Shown here piece after piece: positions 1 to 11,239 of a stretch of DNA of 64,000 bases. The stretch's first letter is position 1; each line of letters starts with the position of its first letter. The notes beneath the pieces were generated by a model. That model was not told the DNA's origin, searched no databases, and saw nothing but the letters and a program-made list of their open reading frames with translations. The DNA comes from Fratercula arctica (lineage: Eukaryota > Chordata > Aves > Charadriiformes > Alcidae): the NCBI GenBank assembly GCA_947846985.1, contig CANTUZ010000001.1:69333521-69397520 (forward strand), written 5' to 3'. The translations under genes were made by a program, and so were the position numbers.

Positions 1-1020
1 GGGAAAAGCAGGTAGAAGAAAAGACCAGAAGGCAGCTGAGGTTTTGAGAGTCAAAACTGCATTATAAACAGGAATGAAGAAGCCAAAACAAAATCAGAGT
101 TAACTCACCAAGTTAAGTTTAGCTCAACAAGCTACAAAACATAGTTTCTTTGATTTTTTTTTTTTTTCGTTAGAACTCTATTAAAGCATTCTGGGAAAAC
201 TGAATTTTTAACCAGAAGTTGAAATTACTTTTCTGTGAAAACATTTAGAACAGCCATGAGTAAACATTAACTATCTCAATGCATGAAATCCAGTTAACTT
301 TCAAACTATGGGGAACTTCAGACAGTCTAATTTTGAGGGCTGACAAACAAAATATCTCTAGTGTTGCACTTATTCCAATTTTTTCACACCTGTCCAATGC
401 ATTTGTCTACACCATAGCAATAAAAACACCTAAGAAGAATCGCTGAATACAGAACTAGTAGTATTTTTTCTCTTTGGCATATAACCATCATAACTGACAG
501 AATTTAGAAAGAAAGTGTTGGGTAAAAGAGAGAAGTTGAAAAAAAAAAAAAAAAAAACCAACCACAACCCAAAACCCAACAAAATTAATCTCTGAGAAAA
601 TGAGAGTCTGATTTTCAATATAAATATTTAATGAATGACTTTAAACAGCTAGTTTACAGGATGTAGCTCTGCTGACACCTATTGATCATCATCAGAGTGA
701 CCAAAAATTTACATGTAAAGAAACTACAGAAAAGCAAAAAGCAACATGCTAATTTGGGGAAAACCTGGAGTTCTTTTTGACCTATCTCACCATAACTGCC
801 TTCAGTATTATGCAGTGTTTATTGCATCGACTATGATTACATATTTTACCCATATGACTGAAAAATTACCCAAAAAGATGTCTTTATGCATATCTGAAAA
901 TTCCTCAAGGAAACTCCACATACATTCCACTAAATAATCACATCATTGCTTAGAAGTAATAGCCAGTGGAAAAAAATCAACAGGCTATTTACACTAACAT
1001 ACCTGGTCACACTTACATAC
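1..1020. other. IL1RL2 intron, partial, no exon seen
   Basis: This lies within the IL1RL2 intron that leads to the TIR exons. It is AT-rich with a 19-base A tract (about 539-557) next to an A/C-rich stretch. Neither strand shows a TIR box or other recognised coding motif. Confidence 0.5.
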
Positions 1021-1164
1021 CTTCCTTACTTGCAAAGGCACAGACAGAATTACGGTACCAAAGCACCAAGTCAATCTTGAAAATCTTGTAGATTATTAAA
1101 GTAATAAATGTTAAAATTAACAAAGAGACAATCCCTCCAGTCAGCCATCTTTGTATATCCGGAA
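1021..1164 (-). CDS. IL1RL2: IL1RL2 transmembrane exon
   Basis: Exon of 144 nt, phase 1 to phase 1, from TTCTGCAG to G|GTATGT. It encodes a hydrophobic span (about [20 protein letters not shown]) followed by the membrane-proximal [15 protein letters not shown], a hallmark of IL1R1 and IL1RL2. This is the last IL1RL2 exon in the window; I see no TIR-like sequence from 1 to 1020. Confidence 0.9.
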
Positions 1165-4100
1165 CTGCAGAAAAATATAGGAAGATTTTTTTTTTTTTTT
1201 AAATGCTGAATTTGTCCAAATCTGATCTTTTACACAAATGTAAATTCAAGTATCATATTTTTCACTTCCATCTACCTATTACTTTAATAATGATAAATAC
1301 AGTACTACAGTGACTCCTCCCCTATGCACAGGTACATGCATACATATCGCAAACTGTAATCCACCTGTCTTCTAGCAACATGATACATGAGCATTTGGTA
1401 TCAAAACCCCTTCTGGGGAAGTCAAGACAAACACAAGCCTCAAAAATAACAGTATTTCTTACCTCTGTGTTTTAGTATAATATAGGATGCAACCTGCCCA
1501 AAGGCATTTGAAGCCTGACAGACAAATGGTTGCTCATAATCTTCCCTATTGACTTCCGAAATTATTAGCTTCACAGAATGCATAGGGCGCCCATCGTAAG
1601 AAGTTTCCTCCCTATCCAAAAGGTGAAAAATAGAGATATAAAACCACAGCCCTTTCTGGAATGGCTTCATCACTAACAGCTGCAGCATGACAATGGTTGT
1701 TTCCATCTGCAAATGTCAACCACACTTCAGAATAGATAAGCAATTACATTATATGAAGGAAACCCAAACAACAGTCAGGCCTCTTATTGACATTTAGCAT
1801 AGACATTGGAAAACATCAAGACCTTATCTTATGTACAGCTGTGTTTCCCCAAAGGAATACAAGGTTTCTATAGGCTGAAGTACAAAAATATACCTTACAA
1901 ACCTAAGCAGACCCTTGTTACAGGCTTCCCAGGCCCTATAAGAGTAGGTGGAGAGAGAGAAATTCCACAGTGTGATATGACACAGAAAGAGGCCCTGGTA
2001 CAAGGGCGTCATCTTGCGGTGACCTGCTCTGGGACAGGGAGGAAGGACGTCAAAGGTGGTGACCTGCAGTAGACGACACCAACTCAGTGTGATTCCTGCT
2101 GCAGGGAGTGGAGTCTAAACTGCTGCTTCCCCCCATGGATCAGAACAGAATTGTAAGAGCTGAAGTGTCAGGCTGCACCACTAAGAAAAACAGATTATCC
2201 CCTCATACATTCTACAAGGGCACAAAAATGCCCATTATGCTGCACATTCAGTTAGTCGTGCGTATCGTGATGTGTGACTGATGTATGAACTAAACAACTT
2301 TTTAACCACCAGCAAAATGAGTGATACCACTACCTTGTTATCAGTTGATCTCAAATGCAAAATTAACTAAGCTACTTAGCCAAGCACTATTCTTTCATGA
2401 AAACATATTCTAGTTACTATTTAAAATGCAAAATAAAAGTTTGAAATATATCATAAAGGGCATACATAGGACCAAACAAATCACTTTCTAAGCAAAAAGT
2501 TACAGTAATTTGAACAATGTAATGAGGAAAGAATGAATCAACATCACTAATGCAAATGACTAATGGTTGCAAAGACAACCTATTAAGTGCTAGGAAGTAC
2601 AAAAAAATAACACTGCTTTTATGTTATCAGTTCAGTGACTGTGTGGTTCTGCATTATGGTCCAATTGTTTATGGCATTACAATTCTTTATGACAGTACAA
2701 TACATTACTTTTGTATAGGGTTTTTACTTGCTGAGCACTCAAAGAATTCAGCATTTTATTTCCCCCTTTGTTTTATGATAAGGACTTATTTCTCACAACT
2801 ATATTCTTACTTTGAAGATATCATTTTAATTTCTTCATCAGTTTCTTGCTCATACATAGTGCTCAAGAATTTGCAAAAATGATCATTTTTTCTTCATAGC
2901 ACCACCAAGAGACCAGGGCTGACAAAAAACCTGCAATTTTTAGTTCCCAACCTGTCATGTCTAAAAAACTTTCAGACTGTTCTGCTCTGATTTTAGTTGC
3001 CTTTTCAAGTTGGGTTTAATTTCTTCTCTCCTAACTCCATTTAACTTGCTTTTCACCTTCACCTTATGTCCCAGTTTCCCTTCTCATGCTTTACTCGGCC
3101 TAAGTCCATTTTCCTCCCAAACCCCAACTCATCACTGGAAATCTCTCTCCCCTTTCTCCTCTCGCCCCACTAAGTTTCAGTACAAATGTCCTCAACAGTC
3201 TTCCATTAGCTCTTCAGTTGATCACATTTACACTTTAACTCAAGGCTCTGAAATCTGGAAATCTCAATTTCTCCTGTGAAGCACAGGTTTCACCTCTTGC
3301 AACCTTTCAGAGATGCAGATGTGAAGGGAAAGGAGAACAAAGAGGAACGAGACAGTCTGAAGATCATGTGCCTGGACATGCTTGATCCAATTGAAAGTGG
3401 TTTCTGCCAGGCCAGGGCCTGCTCAATAGAAACTGTATTACAATTATGAGACTGTAAGTCTACAAAACACCTTTTCCCAAGGTTGGAAATTAAGACAGAA
3501 TTTTACAATGACCAAAAAGTGGCGTCCACGTGCCTACTATGTTTCAAGTTTCTATTTTAAAGCAGAAAGTGAACTGGAGAAGGCAAGCATTAGAATTTTT
3601 AAAAAGAAAGCTATTTAAGCAAGTGAAAAATGTTGCTAAACATTTTAATCTCAAAGGGAGAAAGTTCCACTTTGGTTGCCAACACAATATTTTCTAATCT
3701 GAAAATATACTTACTCATAAGGACTTGCAAAAATTCTGCTCATATAAAATACATCAATATATACACCGTTGCCTGTCCAAAACACCTCATACCCATCAGC
3801 ACCTGTTGTATTGCAATCCACTGTAACCTGTGAGCCTATAAAATTGTGTTACAAAGTGAAAAGTTAATTTCCATGCTTTAATTAAAGTCTATACAATCCT
3901 GTTCACAGACTCGCACACAGACCAGCTAAGGATGGTCCCACACCCTTACAGAAAAGTTACTCTAACAGAGGGTCTATATACTCAGTGATCTGCAGGTTCA
4001 GAGAGAGATGGGTAGGATGGAAGAGGCTAAATCCAGAAAGAAGATGCCTCTCTCTGGGCATCATTTTCCCTTCAGATTCAAAGATGGATCTGTTCTTAGA

Positions 4101-7100
4101 ATCTCTTCCAGAGTGATGGAAAGCAACAGATGCGACAGAGAATCACTCAGACTCTCTACACTCTCTTTGAGAAGTTTCCCTAGGACTTCGTAAGCAACAT
4201 GATTTATCTCCTTCCCTCTTGCACCCAAACTGAGCTGGTCACTGAACTAGTTTTTGTCAAAAAACAAAACCAAGAAAGAACAGAATATAGCGCTCCTTGA
4301 GTATAAATTTTCACTAGGATACAAAATCGTGTTTTCTTATTGAGAAAACCACTTACCTAGTTCCACTTCAATGGAGTTGTTTCTTGGATAAGATATTTCT
4401 GGGGGTTTTTTTGGTGGGCTCACTAATCAAAAGACAGAAAGAAAGTGCTTTTCAGAAAACTTGGGGCAGTTGCATGTTCTATGCTCTGTAACCCAAGTAC
4501 AACCTAAAAAACCCTGTCTTATGGACGAGGTTGTCAGCAATTTTATAACATACATCACTCAATACTGGAAGTATCATATCTCAGCTAGTCGTTACTTCTG
4601 ACTTGAAGATAAACTATTCTTTGCCCCACCTCTTCCAAAATGTAGTGCCACAAATCTCCACACACTCGTGGTGGACTGGCTCTTCCACAGCATAAAAATC
4701 CTGTAATATTGCATGCACAGGTGCTGAGAAGGGTATGGGTAAATATCTACAGTATTACCCCTCTACAATCTGGATATCCTGTCACCCAACACCCCACAGA
4801 TACAAACTGCAGCCCAATACTTTTAGAGTGCAATTCATCTATTTTAGACTTTTACTATTATACAGGGGAAATTTAATCTCCGTACTTTAGTTAAAGGCCT
4901 TGCAATTCTTCCCACAGCACTATCTATATGGAAGTACAACACCAGTGGCCCCTTTTAGATGTTTACATTAGACTAGATATAGACCCTGGAATATGAGATT
5001 ATATGAATATATATATTATTCTATATGAATATTATTATACGACTATGATACATATTCGTATCATATATACATACACACATATGTATGCATATACAAAACA
5101 GGGAAGCACAAAAAGAGACCATTAAATAGTAATGCAATCTATTAGTAAACCTAAAGATGTCTTTCATCATCTGGATTGTAAAAACAGTACTGGCATTTCA
5201 TACCTTGATACAGCACAGCCTTTTTAGTGATCCAATATCAATCTCATAATGCTGTGCTAGCAAAGGAGTTCACCTTTTACAGTTAGGCCTTCTTTTATAT
5301 TTTTTTTTTGTTGTGCTGGTGGCCCCCTGACATAAATCAGGGTCTAGTGAGCTAGACACACGATATCAGAGATCAGCAGTTCTTGTGCTGAGAAGCTTGA
5401 AACCAAAACCAGAAAAGACAAAGGTTTGAAGGAAACAGATAGGGGACACAGAGCCAAGACACTGCTACAATTTGAACTGGTTTAGTTCACTGTTCTTGCA
5501 GCAAGATAATGTGAAGGAGAGAGAAGTAAGATGGGCAGGACTGAGGTACTGCAGAAAGTACTGTGCCTACCAAGCATTACAGGGCACCTGTTTAGGGACC
5601 TTGGCAGCTGGTCTGAGTAGCAAAGCTTTGACATACTGCAACTTTGAACAGGGGAACCAATCTTCAACACAGTGGCAACAACAGCGAAAAACATGTAAGC
5701 TCTTAGTCAGAATTTCTTTCCCTAGTAGCCCTGATCATGCCTATCCACAAATTGGGTCTTCTAGTTTTAGTCATTAGAAACTTGGACAAAAATTTGGAGT
5801 CACTGTTAGGAACACAAACACTGTGAAATTATCTACTTACCTTCTACAGTCAGACTGACATCTCGTGAAATGTTATATTGTTTTCCATTGTAGGTATACG
5901 TTGTTTCGCACGTATAGTTTCCTCTGTCGTGTACATTCACGTCAAAAATTATAAGATCCCTGTTTGAGAAGGCAAACCTTTCCCCTTCTAGCAGCTGGCA
6001 GTCCTAAACATGCGTAGAGAACTCTGTTAATTCATACCACTATCTCTTTGCAAGGTCTTTCTCTCTTTAATGCAATCTGAACTTTCAGTGGATCACAGCA
6101 TAAGGATTAATCCCTTGCAGAGGCTGAGGAAGAGTGACGGGGGTGGAATGAAAAGTAAAACATACTTCAGTTTGGCTCCGAGTTTTTAATTCAAAGACGC
6201 TCCAGTTTGTTTCTTATAGAAAATGACTTTCCACTTTAGAGAAATAAGGAAGTGCCAGTATTTGTAAAATTATTCATTAATGAAGATTTTTTTTAATAAT
6301 TAGACTTAATTTTTTAAAGTATTTAAATACTCTTGGTATTACATGGACTGCATGGGGAAGGCACTATGTTCTTGAAACAGAAAGAGCTTTTAAATAAGCA
6401 GGAACAATAAGAAATGGCATTTATTTAGTGGAACAATACTGAGCACATAATGGATATGCCATCTCTCACAAATGACATAGTAAATCTGTTTCCACGCGAA
6501 AGAAATTCAGGACAGTGTGTTTTGCTAGCAGGTAAAAAGATGCCACCTGGTGGATATGCGGGTCAACATCTCCTACATCTAAACTGAATTACTACCCCGT
6601 TAATCAAAAAAACTATATACACCTTTAAAACATAAAAAGCCTGAATCCTCTACCAATTTGGTTTTAAAATAATTTTTCCCATTTACAACAAATCTTTAGT
6701 TTTTCTCTTAAAATTCATAAACATCAGTGATTTATATTTTAAATAATGGACAGTTACAAGACAGTACAAAACACAACATTCTCACCTTATACCAACGAAC
6801 AGGCTGAATATTCTTCTCATTCCTGAAAAAATCCAAGTGTGGACACACAACCTTTGCAGATGATAATGTGAATATCACCTCCTCTACAGCAAATTTTTCA
6901 TTTAAGCATAAGCCATCAATCCTCTCAAAAACTGTTACTTTTGTACACATTTTCCTGCAGTTTGTCAAATTCCTGCAATTAATATAATTAAATTAACCTA
7001 TTTGGCATATTTTCCAACTCAAAAATATACGGTAGTCTTTTTGGAGAAGAAAGAGAGAATGAGAAGTTTACAGTTTCTCTAATAGATTTGGTTTTGCCTA

Positions 7101-10100
7101 CTAGGAAAAGAACACCAAAACTAGTGACTTAAATTTATTTTTTGTGAACACACTCTCCCTTCTTCATTAGTATTTCTCTTATCCTCGAAATTCTACTTGC
7201 TTCCTAAGAGTTATTCCCTTTGCAAGTCATTTCTGTAACAACGTAATTTTTTTTTTTTTAACTTTCACCTTATGACACATTCATAATCTCCAGAGTCTTC
7301 TAACATTGCAGGGAGAAACCAAATTAAGTTCTTCTGCTGATGAATTCTAGCAAGTTTGTCTCTAGGCACAGCTGTCTGGTTACCAACTTTGTACCATGTT
7401 AAGTTGTAGTCTCCACTTTCCAAGCTCTTTTCCAGTGAACATTTAATGGCAAGAGGCTGCCCATGAGGCACAAGACTTTGCCTCAACATCACATCATAGG
7501 CTTCACATTTCTCTAAAGGAAAGAGATAGACATTAAAGAAAACCTCAAACACTGTGAAAGAATATGATGAACATATTTCTTGATTACATTTACAAAGTTA
7601 ATTGGAGTTTTCACATCCATCCGCAAGTCACCTACTAAAAATACAATTATAATCCCTTATCTTTTCAGTTGAGACTACTACTCAGTGATATACCGATATA
7701 GTTATGCTACTGAAATGAAATGCTGTTTTTTTAATGCAAACTTTACACTCAGTGGAATCTCTTCATTTGCAGCAGACTGTAATTTGTGTATTCAGATGCA
7801 AATTACTAGAGTACCTGTATTTCTCAAATCTGTTTCATGCACATGCACACAAACACACACATGCACACACAAATGTCACATTTAATGTTTTTATTTATTA
7901 ACTTCATTTAACTGTAGTCAAAGTAGGTCTTTAAGTCAGACTCTACTCTCAGTACCCAAATGTCCTAAGAGAACACTGAAGTTAAAGTTACTGTTGCACA
8001 AACATTAAGTTTGCTATGGAAATTTCAACTTACCCCTCATTTTATAAGCATTTAAAGAGGAATTATTACAAGCACTTACCAATGAGCTCATTTTCTTTCC
8101 CTCTAACCCAAAGAGATTCACACAGGGAAAAAAACATGAGATTTATTTTCTTTTGACAATATGACAAAAAAGGCACCAGCTCTGGATACCACGGTCACAT
8201 TCCTATGTCAGTATTATATTTATCTAAAATTCCTTGTTCGGTTAGAATATAAGAACAGCCACACAGAGTCATGTAATTGGCTGTCTAGTCCAAAGCCCTG
8301 TCTCTGACAATAACCAGTGTCAAATGCGTTAAGAAAAGAGAGTCGGATACAACAAGCAGAGTAATACTTCGCTTTCATCCCCTTTCCTTCCTCTTCTGTG
8401 CTGCGTGAAAAATCATTCACTGCCTTTTACCATTTCTCTGGGTATCATGTATTTTCTTATTATGAGAAATGGCAAAGTAAACTTTCCCTCATGTGCCCAG
8501 TCTATGGTATTTACAGTTTTATAGACCTCCATCACATCTTGCCTTAGTCGTCTCTTTTCTTTACTTCCAAGTCCTCATTCATTTAATGACTTCTCATATA
8601 GAAGCCATTCCAAATCAGACAACACTGTCACTCATCTCTCTACCTTTTCTGGTATAGTCTTTCTGAAATAGAATGAATGGAACTGCAGAGTTCAATTGAT
8701 TCACATTCACCATGGTGTCGTATAGTAGCATAATGAAGCTTTCTGTTTTCTGCTCTACTCCCTTCCCAAAAGTTCTGCTTTTCAGACAACCACTGATGAC
8801 AGAGCTAACACTTCCAGAAAGCATCCAGGGATGTCAAAGTAGCATTTTTCCCAAGTGGTTATTAATTAACTTAATGTTCACATCACATACATATGTATGC
8901 TTGTTTGTGCTATATGTGTATAACCCTTCCATGCCCCTACACATCCATTTGATTTTACTTATTGACATTCTATTACTAAACCATTCAACATCCAGATAGT
9001 CAGCATTAGTTTTAACCACCAGGGATGATTTCATTTTACGCACAGCTCTCACCACTTCACTATAGATCTTTTCCAAATTACTTATCAAAACACTGAATTG
9101 CTGAGGTATCTGTATTGGATGCCCCATAATAACTTTGATGGTTATGAAATGCTGTGGCCACAAGAACTGATAACTGTTTTCTGCCTTTAATGCTAATACC
9201 CTGAAATAGCGTAATTTTTTCACACACTTCTTGCCTGGGTTTTTCTGAAATCTATCTCCCACATAGCAGGAAAAAATTATAAGGTACACACATACCTAAA
9301 CAGACAACAGAACTCTCTGCTATTGGGGGAAGGGCAGCCAAATAATCACCTTTCCATCGAATCATAGAATCTTCATGGTTGGAAAGGACCTTTGAGATCA
9401 TCAAGTCCAACCATACACACACACACACAAAAAAACCCCAAAAAACTACAATCTCTGTCACTAGAGCATGCCCTGAAGTGCCAAATCTAGACGTTTCTTA
9501 AATACCTCTAGGGATGGTGACTCAACCACCTCCCTGGGCAGGCTGTTCCAGTGCCTGACCACTCTTTCAGTAAAGTAATTCTTCCTAATATCTAATCTAA
9601 ACCTCCCCTGCTGCAACTTCAAAGGTGCTATGACCTGATCTCAAAGGTCCTTTCCAACCATGAAGATTCTATGATTCTGTGATTCTAAGATCAAATAAAG
9701 GCTATCACTGCCTTACAAATACAAAACACCGAGGCTTGCAGTGTTGAGGGCTGATGATCAATAAGAGGTCTAAGTTAGAATTTTCTTTTAACAGTCTAGC
9801 ACTGCTGCAAGATTCCAGTTGGAATGACAAGATTATGACAGCAACTCATTTGAACCATCTGAAATCTTTTAAACACGAACTGGATTGTTGGTTGACAGCT
9901 GAAGGGCAGAAACAAGCAGTTGCAACTGAGTAGCCTGGCAATTTTACAAAAATCTAGATGTTACTGTCAAATGGTTGTATTTTACAATATGAAAAAATCC
10001 CAATGACACATTCTGTAAAGTTAAAACTAAATTCATTTCATCAGCTGATACACCAGAGGGTCTTGCTACCATCCAGATGGACCTTAACAGCCTGGAGAAG

Positions 10101-11233
10101 TGAATAGGATAGGATGGAAGGGACCTTTAAGATCATCACATCCAACCATTAACCTAACACTGACAAAACCACCACTAAACCATGTTCCTAAGCACCACAT
10201 CCACCCATCTTTTAAATACCTCCAGGGACGGTGATTCAACCACTTCCCTGGGCAGCCTGTTCCAATGTTTGATAACCAGGGGGTCACAAGTGGGCTGACA
10301 GAAACCTAATGAAGTTCAACAAAAGGAAATGCAAAGTCCTGCATCTGGTGAAGAATGACCCCAGGCACCAGCACATGCTGGAGACCATTCAGCTGGAAAG
10401 CAGCTCTGCAGAGAAGAACACTGGGATCAACAAACCGACCATGAGCCATCAACATTTCCTCATGGCAAAGAAGGCTAACGACGTTCTAGGCTTCATTAGA
10501 ACCTACAAACAGGTCAAGGAAGGTGATCCTTCCCCTCTACTCAGCGCTGTTAAGGCCACATCTGGAGTACTGCAGACAGTTCTGGGCTCCCCAGTACGAG
10601 AGAGACGTTGATTTACTGAAGAAAGTCCAACACAGGGCCACAAAGATGATTAAGGGAGTGGAGCATCTCTCACATGGGGAGAGGCTGAAAGAGCAGAGAC
10701 AGTTCAGCCTGGAGAAGAGAAGGCTTGGAGAGTGTGTGGGTACACCCTGTCAATGTGTGTAAATACCTGATGGGAGGGAACAAAGGAAAGGGGGCCAAAC
10801 TTTTACCAGTATTACCCACTGACAGGACAAGAGGCAACAAGCATAAACTGAAACATAACATTTCATCTGAACACAAGAAAACACATTTGTGTATTGTGAG
10901 GGTGATCAAAGCTCTCTGGAACAGGTTGCCCGGAGAGCTTGTGGAGTCTCCATCTGCAGAGATATTCAAAATGCAACTGGACATGGTCCTGGGCAACCTG
11001 CTCTAGCTGACACATATTATATGTTTTATGGGTTCCTGCTTTTAGGACAGTTTAGAAAAAACTCACTGGCATGCACATAAATTTGACTTTTACAGCCATT
11101 TTCACAGAAAATGAAAAGTGAAAAAATAAGTTTCACAACAAGACCTTCCATAGCCACCAATAAACTTACCTGCAATAATTAAACACAGCAATGCTGTTGT
11201 GATATTACACAAAACCAATGTTTTTTCTGTCAT
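1021..11233 (-). CDS. IL1RL2: Interleukin-1 receptor-like 2 (IL-36 receptor), gene model, 3' part outside window
   Basis: Eight coding exons join in frame on the minus strand: 11233-11170, 7512-7269, 6972-6786, 6003-5841, 4422-4357, 3835-3715, 1611-1463 and 1164-1021. They sum to 1138 nt, or 379 residues and one base. The product is a type I membrane receptor: signal peptide (1-21), Ig1 (about 22-103), Ig2 (104-219), Ig3 (220-331), membrane span (about 338-357) and a short cytoplasmic start. The TIR domain is not in the window. Known family role: binds IL-36 cytokines and recruits IL1RAP and MYD88 to activate NF-kB. The choice of IL1RL2 rests on position directly downstream of IL1R1, on [11 protein letters not shown] before Ig3 (human IL1RL2 has YPKNHSIEVQL), and on [14 protein letters not shown] after the span, which IL1RL1/ST2 lacks. 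A divergent paralogue is not excluded without the TIR exons. Confidence 0.85.
1463..1611 (-). CDS. IL1RL2: IL1RL2 Ig3 last exon
   Basis: Exon of 149 nt, phase 2 to phase 1. Two acceptors are possible on sequence alone. I chose TTTTGGATAG|GGAGGAAAC (first base 1611) because it alone keeps frame with the phase-2 donor at 3715 and gives the expected length. The exon encodes [26 protein letters not shown] (Ig3 second Cys) and ASYIILKHR. The reading frame stays open about 100 bases upstream into the intron, which could mislead gene finders. Confidence 0.85.
1612..3714. other. IL1RL2 intron, no recognised feature
   Basis: Intron between the Ig3 middle and last exons. Short open frames here have no family motif. 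I recognise no repeat family in it with confidence. Confidence 0.5.
3715..3835 (-). CDS. IL1RL2: IL1RL2 Ig3 middle exon
   Basis: Exon of 121 nt, phase 1 to phase 2, between TTTTATAG and GA|GTAAGT. It encodes [20 protein letters not shown] and a further 20 residues, with the Ig3 first Cys and the core Trp. IL1R1 has a 121-nt exon at the same place. This middle part is the least similar to mammalian sequences. Confidence 0.85.
4357..4422 (-). CDS. IL1RL2: IL1RL2 Ig2-Ig3 linker exon
   Basis: Small exon of 66 nt flanked by GATTAG and G|GTAAGT, phase 1 to phase 1. It encodes a proline- and lysine-rich linker then [15 protein letters not shown], the start of Ig3. IL1R1 has the matching 60-nt exon at 47532-47473 (YPKNNTIEVEL). 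Confidence 0.88.
4423..5840. other. IL1RL2 intron with AT-rich palindromic stretch
   Basis: Intron between Ig2 and the linker exon. The stretch at about 4998-5095 is almost pure A/T with alternating purine-pyrimidine runs and an inverted repeat TATGATAC...GTATCATA around 5044-5065. No coding motif is seen. Confidence 0.5.
5841..6003 (-). CDS. IL1RL2: IL1RL2 Ig2 second-half exon
   Basis: Exon of 163 nt, phase 0 to phase 1. It starts [12 protein letters not shown] and contains the strand-F motif DRGNYTCE and [11 protein letters not shown], closing Ig2. The paired Cys residues and the Gly-Lys-x-Tyr turn are as in human IL1R1 and IL1RL2. Confidence 0.9.
6786..6972 (-). CDS. IL1RL2: IL1RL2 Ig2 first-half exon
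   Basis: Exon of 187 nt, from acceptor AATTGCAG to donor AAG|GTGAG, ending at phase 0. It encodes the first half of Ig2, from [12 protein letters not shown] through [12 protein letters not shown] to VRWYK. The CP-x-x-x-FF and WYK signatures match the IL-1 receptor family. NLT is a possible glycosylation site. Confidence 0.9.
7269..7512 (-). CDS. IL1RL2: IL1RL2 Ig1 exon
   Basis: Exon of 244 nt, entering at phase 1 and leaving at phase 2. It encodes the first Ig domain: starts [10 protein letters not shown], has the core YNLTWYK (with an N-glycosylation sequon), then ARIHQQ, and ends [12 protein letters not shown], the classic Ig Tyr-x-Cys of strand F. ARIHQ followed by a Trp-Phe-Leu-Pro stretch is characteristic of IL1R1/IL1RL2-type Ig1. 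Confidence 0.9.
8236..9085 (-). repeat. Ancient CR1-type LINE fragment
   Basis: The motifs AAGAACAGCCA, CCCTGTCTCTGACAAT and TTTATAGACCTCCATCACAT appear in the order of an old CR1 3' region that I recognise from turtle and crocodile genomes, here heavily diverged. The 3' end is at the low coordinate, so the element lies on the minus strand. Its right limit is uncertain. Confidence 0.55.
9357..9690 (-). repeat. CR1 fragment with an inverted copy of its own 3' end
   Basis: A minus-strand CR1 3' end starts GAATCATAGAAT and runs to about 9628. A plus-strand CR1 3' tail (9634-9690) follows, ending ATTCTATGATTCTGTGATTC. The two ends are exact reverse complements for 42 bp (9359-9400 and 9636-9677). 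A CA/AC microsatellite (9414-9428) sits inside the left part. The locus is in IL1RL2 intron 1 (coding). Confidence 0.85.
10036..11012 (+). repeat. CR1 LINE, plus strand, interrupted
   Basis: It begins GCTGATACACCAGAGGGTC, a standard internal CR1 start. It carries diverged reverse-transcriptase C-terminal coding ([26 protein letters not shown]) and stops at GGCAACCTGCTCTAGCTGAC, so the terminal octamer repeats are missing. A second CR1 interrupts it at 10103-10287. No frame is intact. Confidence 0.88.
10103..10287 (-). repeat. CR1 3' fragment nested in the plus-strand CR1
   Basis: AGGATGGAAGGGACCTTTAA and following bases form a minus-strand CR1 3' end, truncated after about 170 bp. Host element sequence resumes immediately on each side (CTGGAGAAGTG, then TGGGCTGACAG). 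The pentamer AAGTG occurs at both junctions (10098-10102 and 10288-10292), like a target-site duplication. Confidence 0.82.
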
Positions 11234-11239
11234 GTTTCC
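11170..11239 (-). CDS. IL1RL2: IL1RL2 signal-peptide exon
   Basis: The acceptor TTTTTTACAG precedes GGAAACATG. The ATG is at 11233-11231, so six bases of 5'UTR belong to this exon. It encodes [20 protein letters not shown] and one more Ala, a typical hydrophobic signal peptide, then a split codon before the donor G|GTAAGT. The 5'UTR must continue in an upstream exon, probably in the CpG island about 4 kb away. Confidence 0.8.

Noticed and set aside
1021..11233. Naming the second gene IL1RL1 (ST2)
   Set aside because: The membrane-proximal [12 protein letters not shown] and the SIEVEL linker match IL1RL2, not ST2, which has a different sequence there. Position next to IL1R1 also fits IL1RL2.
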